Below, one piece after another: positions 63,251 to 64,000 of a stretch of 64,000 nucleotides of DNA. The position numbers and the translations under genes were made by a program. Within the stretch, counting starts at the first letter, position 1. Each line of letters begins with the position of its first letter. The notes below the pieces were generated by a model, which was not told the DNA's origin, did not search any database, and was given only the letters and a program-made list of their open reading frames with translations. This DNA is from Alishewanella agri BL06 (GTDB taxonomy: Bacteria > Pseudomonadota > Gammaproteobacteria > Enterobacterales > Alteromonadaceae): NCBI RefSeq assembly GCF_000272005.1, contig NZ_AKKU01000026.1, positions 310,001 through 374,000 on the forward strand, read 5' to 3'.

Positions 63251-64000
63251 GCCAGGCCGTTTTCGTTTTAAAAGCCGGCTTGCTGGCTTTTTTCTTTTTT
63301 TATGTTTGCTGTCCTGTCAGGAGCCGCCAACCGAAGAGCAGCGGCTGTTACAGCGAGCGGCCACCGACGGCAATGCGGCCAGCGAGCTGGCAAGACGACG
63401 TTTGGCGGCTGACGATCTACCAAGTGCATTAGACTGGTGGCGCGCCGCAGCAGTACTTAACGCTGAAGGCGCATTACAGCATGCCCTGATTCTGCAACAA
63501 CGCCTTGAGGGTAAGCGCTCAACTGCGCAGTGGCTTGCCGCTCAGGTGCAGGTGGATGCCAGTATGCTACAGCCGCTGCCGGCGGCTTTATTAGCTGAGT
63601 TGGGTTTTTGGCAGCACAGTGTCTTAGCTGTTCAGCCAGAGCCGCAGCAATGCCAACTCAAGATTCAGCCAGTGGTTGCCACAGCCGCAGCTGAACGCAG
63701 CTATCGGAAACTGCACCAACACTGGCAACAGGATCCGCAATTAGCGTCGTTACCCGTCTGTTTTTTACCTGTGTTGCGGATCCACGCCGCGGTGCTAAAT
63801 TGCAGCGAACAGCCGGGGCAGCGTATTCAGTGTGACTACCGTCGTTTAGGTCATAGGGTACAGCAAGGGCAATTTCAGCAGTTGCTGATTATCGGTGGCC
63901 GCGGCGTTGCCAGCTTTAATAACGGTATTATGCAATTACCAGAACAGGCCGATTTAGCTTTGCTGCGGCACGAGTTCTTACATATTGCCGGTTTTCTGGA
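63228..64000 (+). CDS. Predicted lipoprotein with HExxH motif (3' end beyond the window)
   Basis: An open frame starts at ATG 63228, overlapping nlpI by 23 bp, and runs without a stop to the window edge (257 codons seen). A basic N-terminus and hydrophobic stretch lead to a lipobox ending at Cys30 (LLSC). The middle is Gln- and Ala-rich and helical, starting like a Sel1/TPR segment (DGNAASELARRRLAADDLPSALDWW). Close to the edge is RHEFLHIAGF, a zinc-metallopeptidase motif. The overlap suggests coupled expression with nlpI. The family is not recognised. Confidence 0.75.
   Translation, partial: MNSTTLSKPGRFRFKSRLAGFFLFLCLLSCQEPPTEEQRLLQRAATDGNAASELARRRLAADDLPSALDWWRAAAVLNAEGALQHALILQQRLEGKRSTAQWLAAQVQVDASMLQPLPAALLAELGFWQHSVLAVQPEPQQCQLKIQPVVATAAAERSYRKLHQHWQQDPQLASLPVCFLPVLRIHAAVLNCSEQPGQRIQCDYRRLGHRVQQGQFQQLLIIGGRGVASFNNGIMQLPEQADLALLRHEFLHIAGFL

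Overview
This window looks like a chromosomal segment of a Gammaproteobacterium, probably Alteromonadales (Alishewanella, Rheinheimera or Arsukibacterium type). That placement is an inference. It rests on E. coli-like gene orders (rlmE-ftsH-folP-glmM, tpiA-secG-tRNA-Leu-tRNA-fMet-rimP-nusA-infB-rbfA-truB-rpsO-pnp-nlpI, dapB-carA-carB-greA, dnaK-dnaJ) joined to a marine-type pectin and galacturonate locus. No insertion sequence, phage or CRISPR array was seen.

Layout. (1) 1-15.7 kb is a D-galacturonate locus: TRAP transporter permeases, an IclR and a LacI regulator, a GH28 polygalacturonase lipoprotein, altronate dehydratase (UxaA), uronate isomerase (UxaC), a mannitol-dehydrogenase-family uronate reductase, KDPG aldolase, KDG kinase, an NADP-type GAPDH (GapN) and a large FAD/Fe-S D-lactate-type dehydrogenase. 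Together they lead from pectin fragments to pyruvate and 3-phosphoglycerate. Two 16-bp palindromes of LacI-operator type precede the polygalacturonase gene. (2) 15.7-20.9 kb is a signalling operon: a single-domain response regulator, a GAF/PAS histidine kinase, an HPT-REC-REC-GGDEF protein and a PepSY protein. (3) 20.9-25.7 kb carries luxS (minus strand), heat-shock dnaK-dnaJ with a visible sigma-32 promoter, and an M48 metalloprotease lipoprotein.

(4) 25.8-28.7 kb is the most unusual part. It is a compact cassette of a Tat-signal protein, a PqqD-like small protein, an HprK-related kinase and a nucleotidyltransferase. This matches the poorly understood HPr-rel-A type of predicted peptide or protein modification system, here with a candidate substrate as first gene. 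(5) 28.6-33.3 kb holds an NhaC antiporter, an MFS-PlsC fusion behind a Fur-box-like site, and yqhD. (6) 33.4-39.3 kb is dapB, carA, carB and greA, with a terminator-like hairpin just ahead of carA. (7) 39.4-46.6 kb is mostly minus strand: an ECF sigma factor with a membrane tail and its upstream alpha/beta hydrolase, a cluster of three large palindromes, an M50 protease, tRNA-Gly(CCC), a FIST sensor protein, radD and a small unknown gene. (8) 46.6-64 kb is core information-processing genes: yhbY, rlmE, ftsH, folP, glmM, tpiA, secG, tRNA-Leu(GAG), tRNA-fMet followed by a decayed partial copy, the nusA/infB operon, rpsO, pnp and nlpI. It ends in a truncated lipoprotein gene with an HExxH motif.
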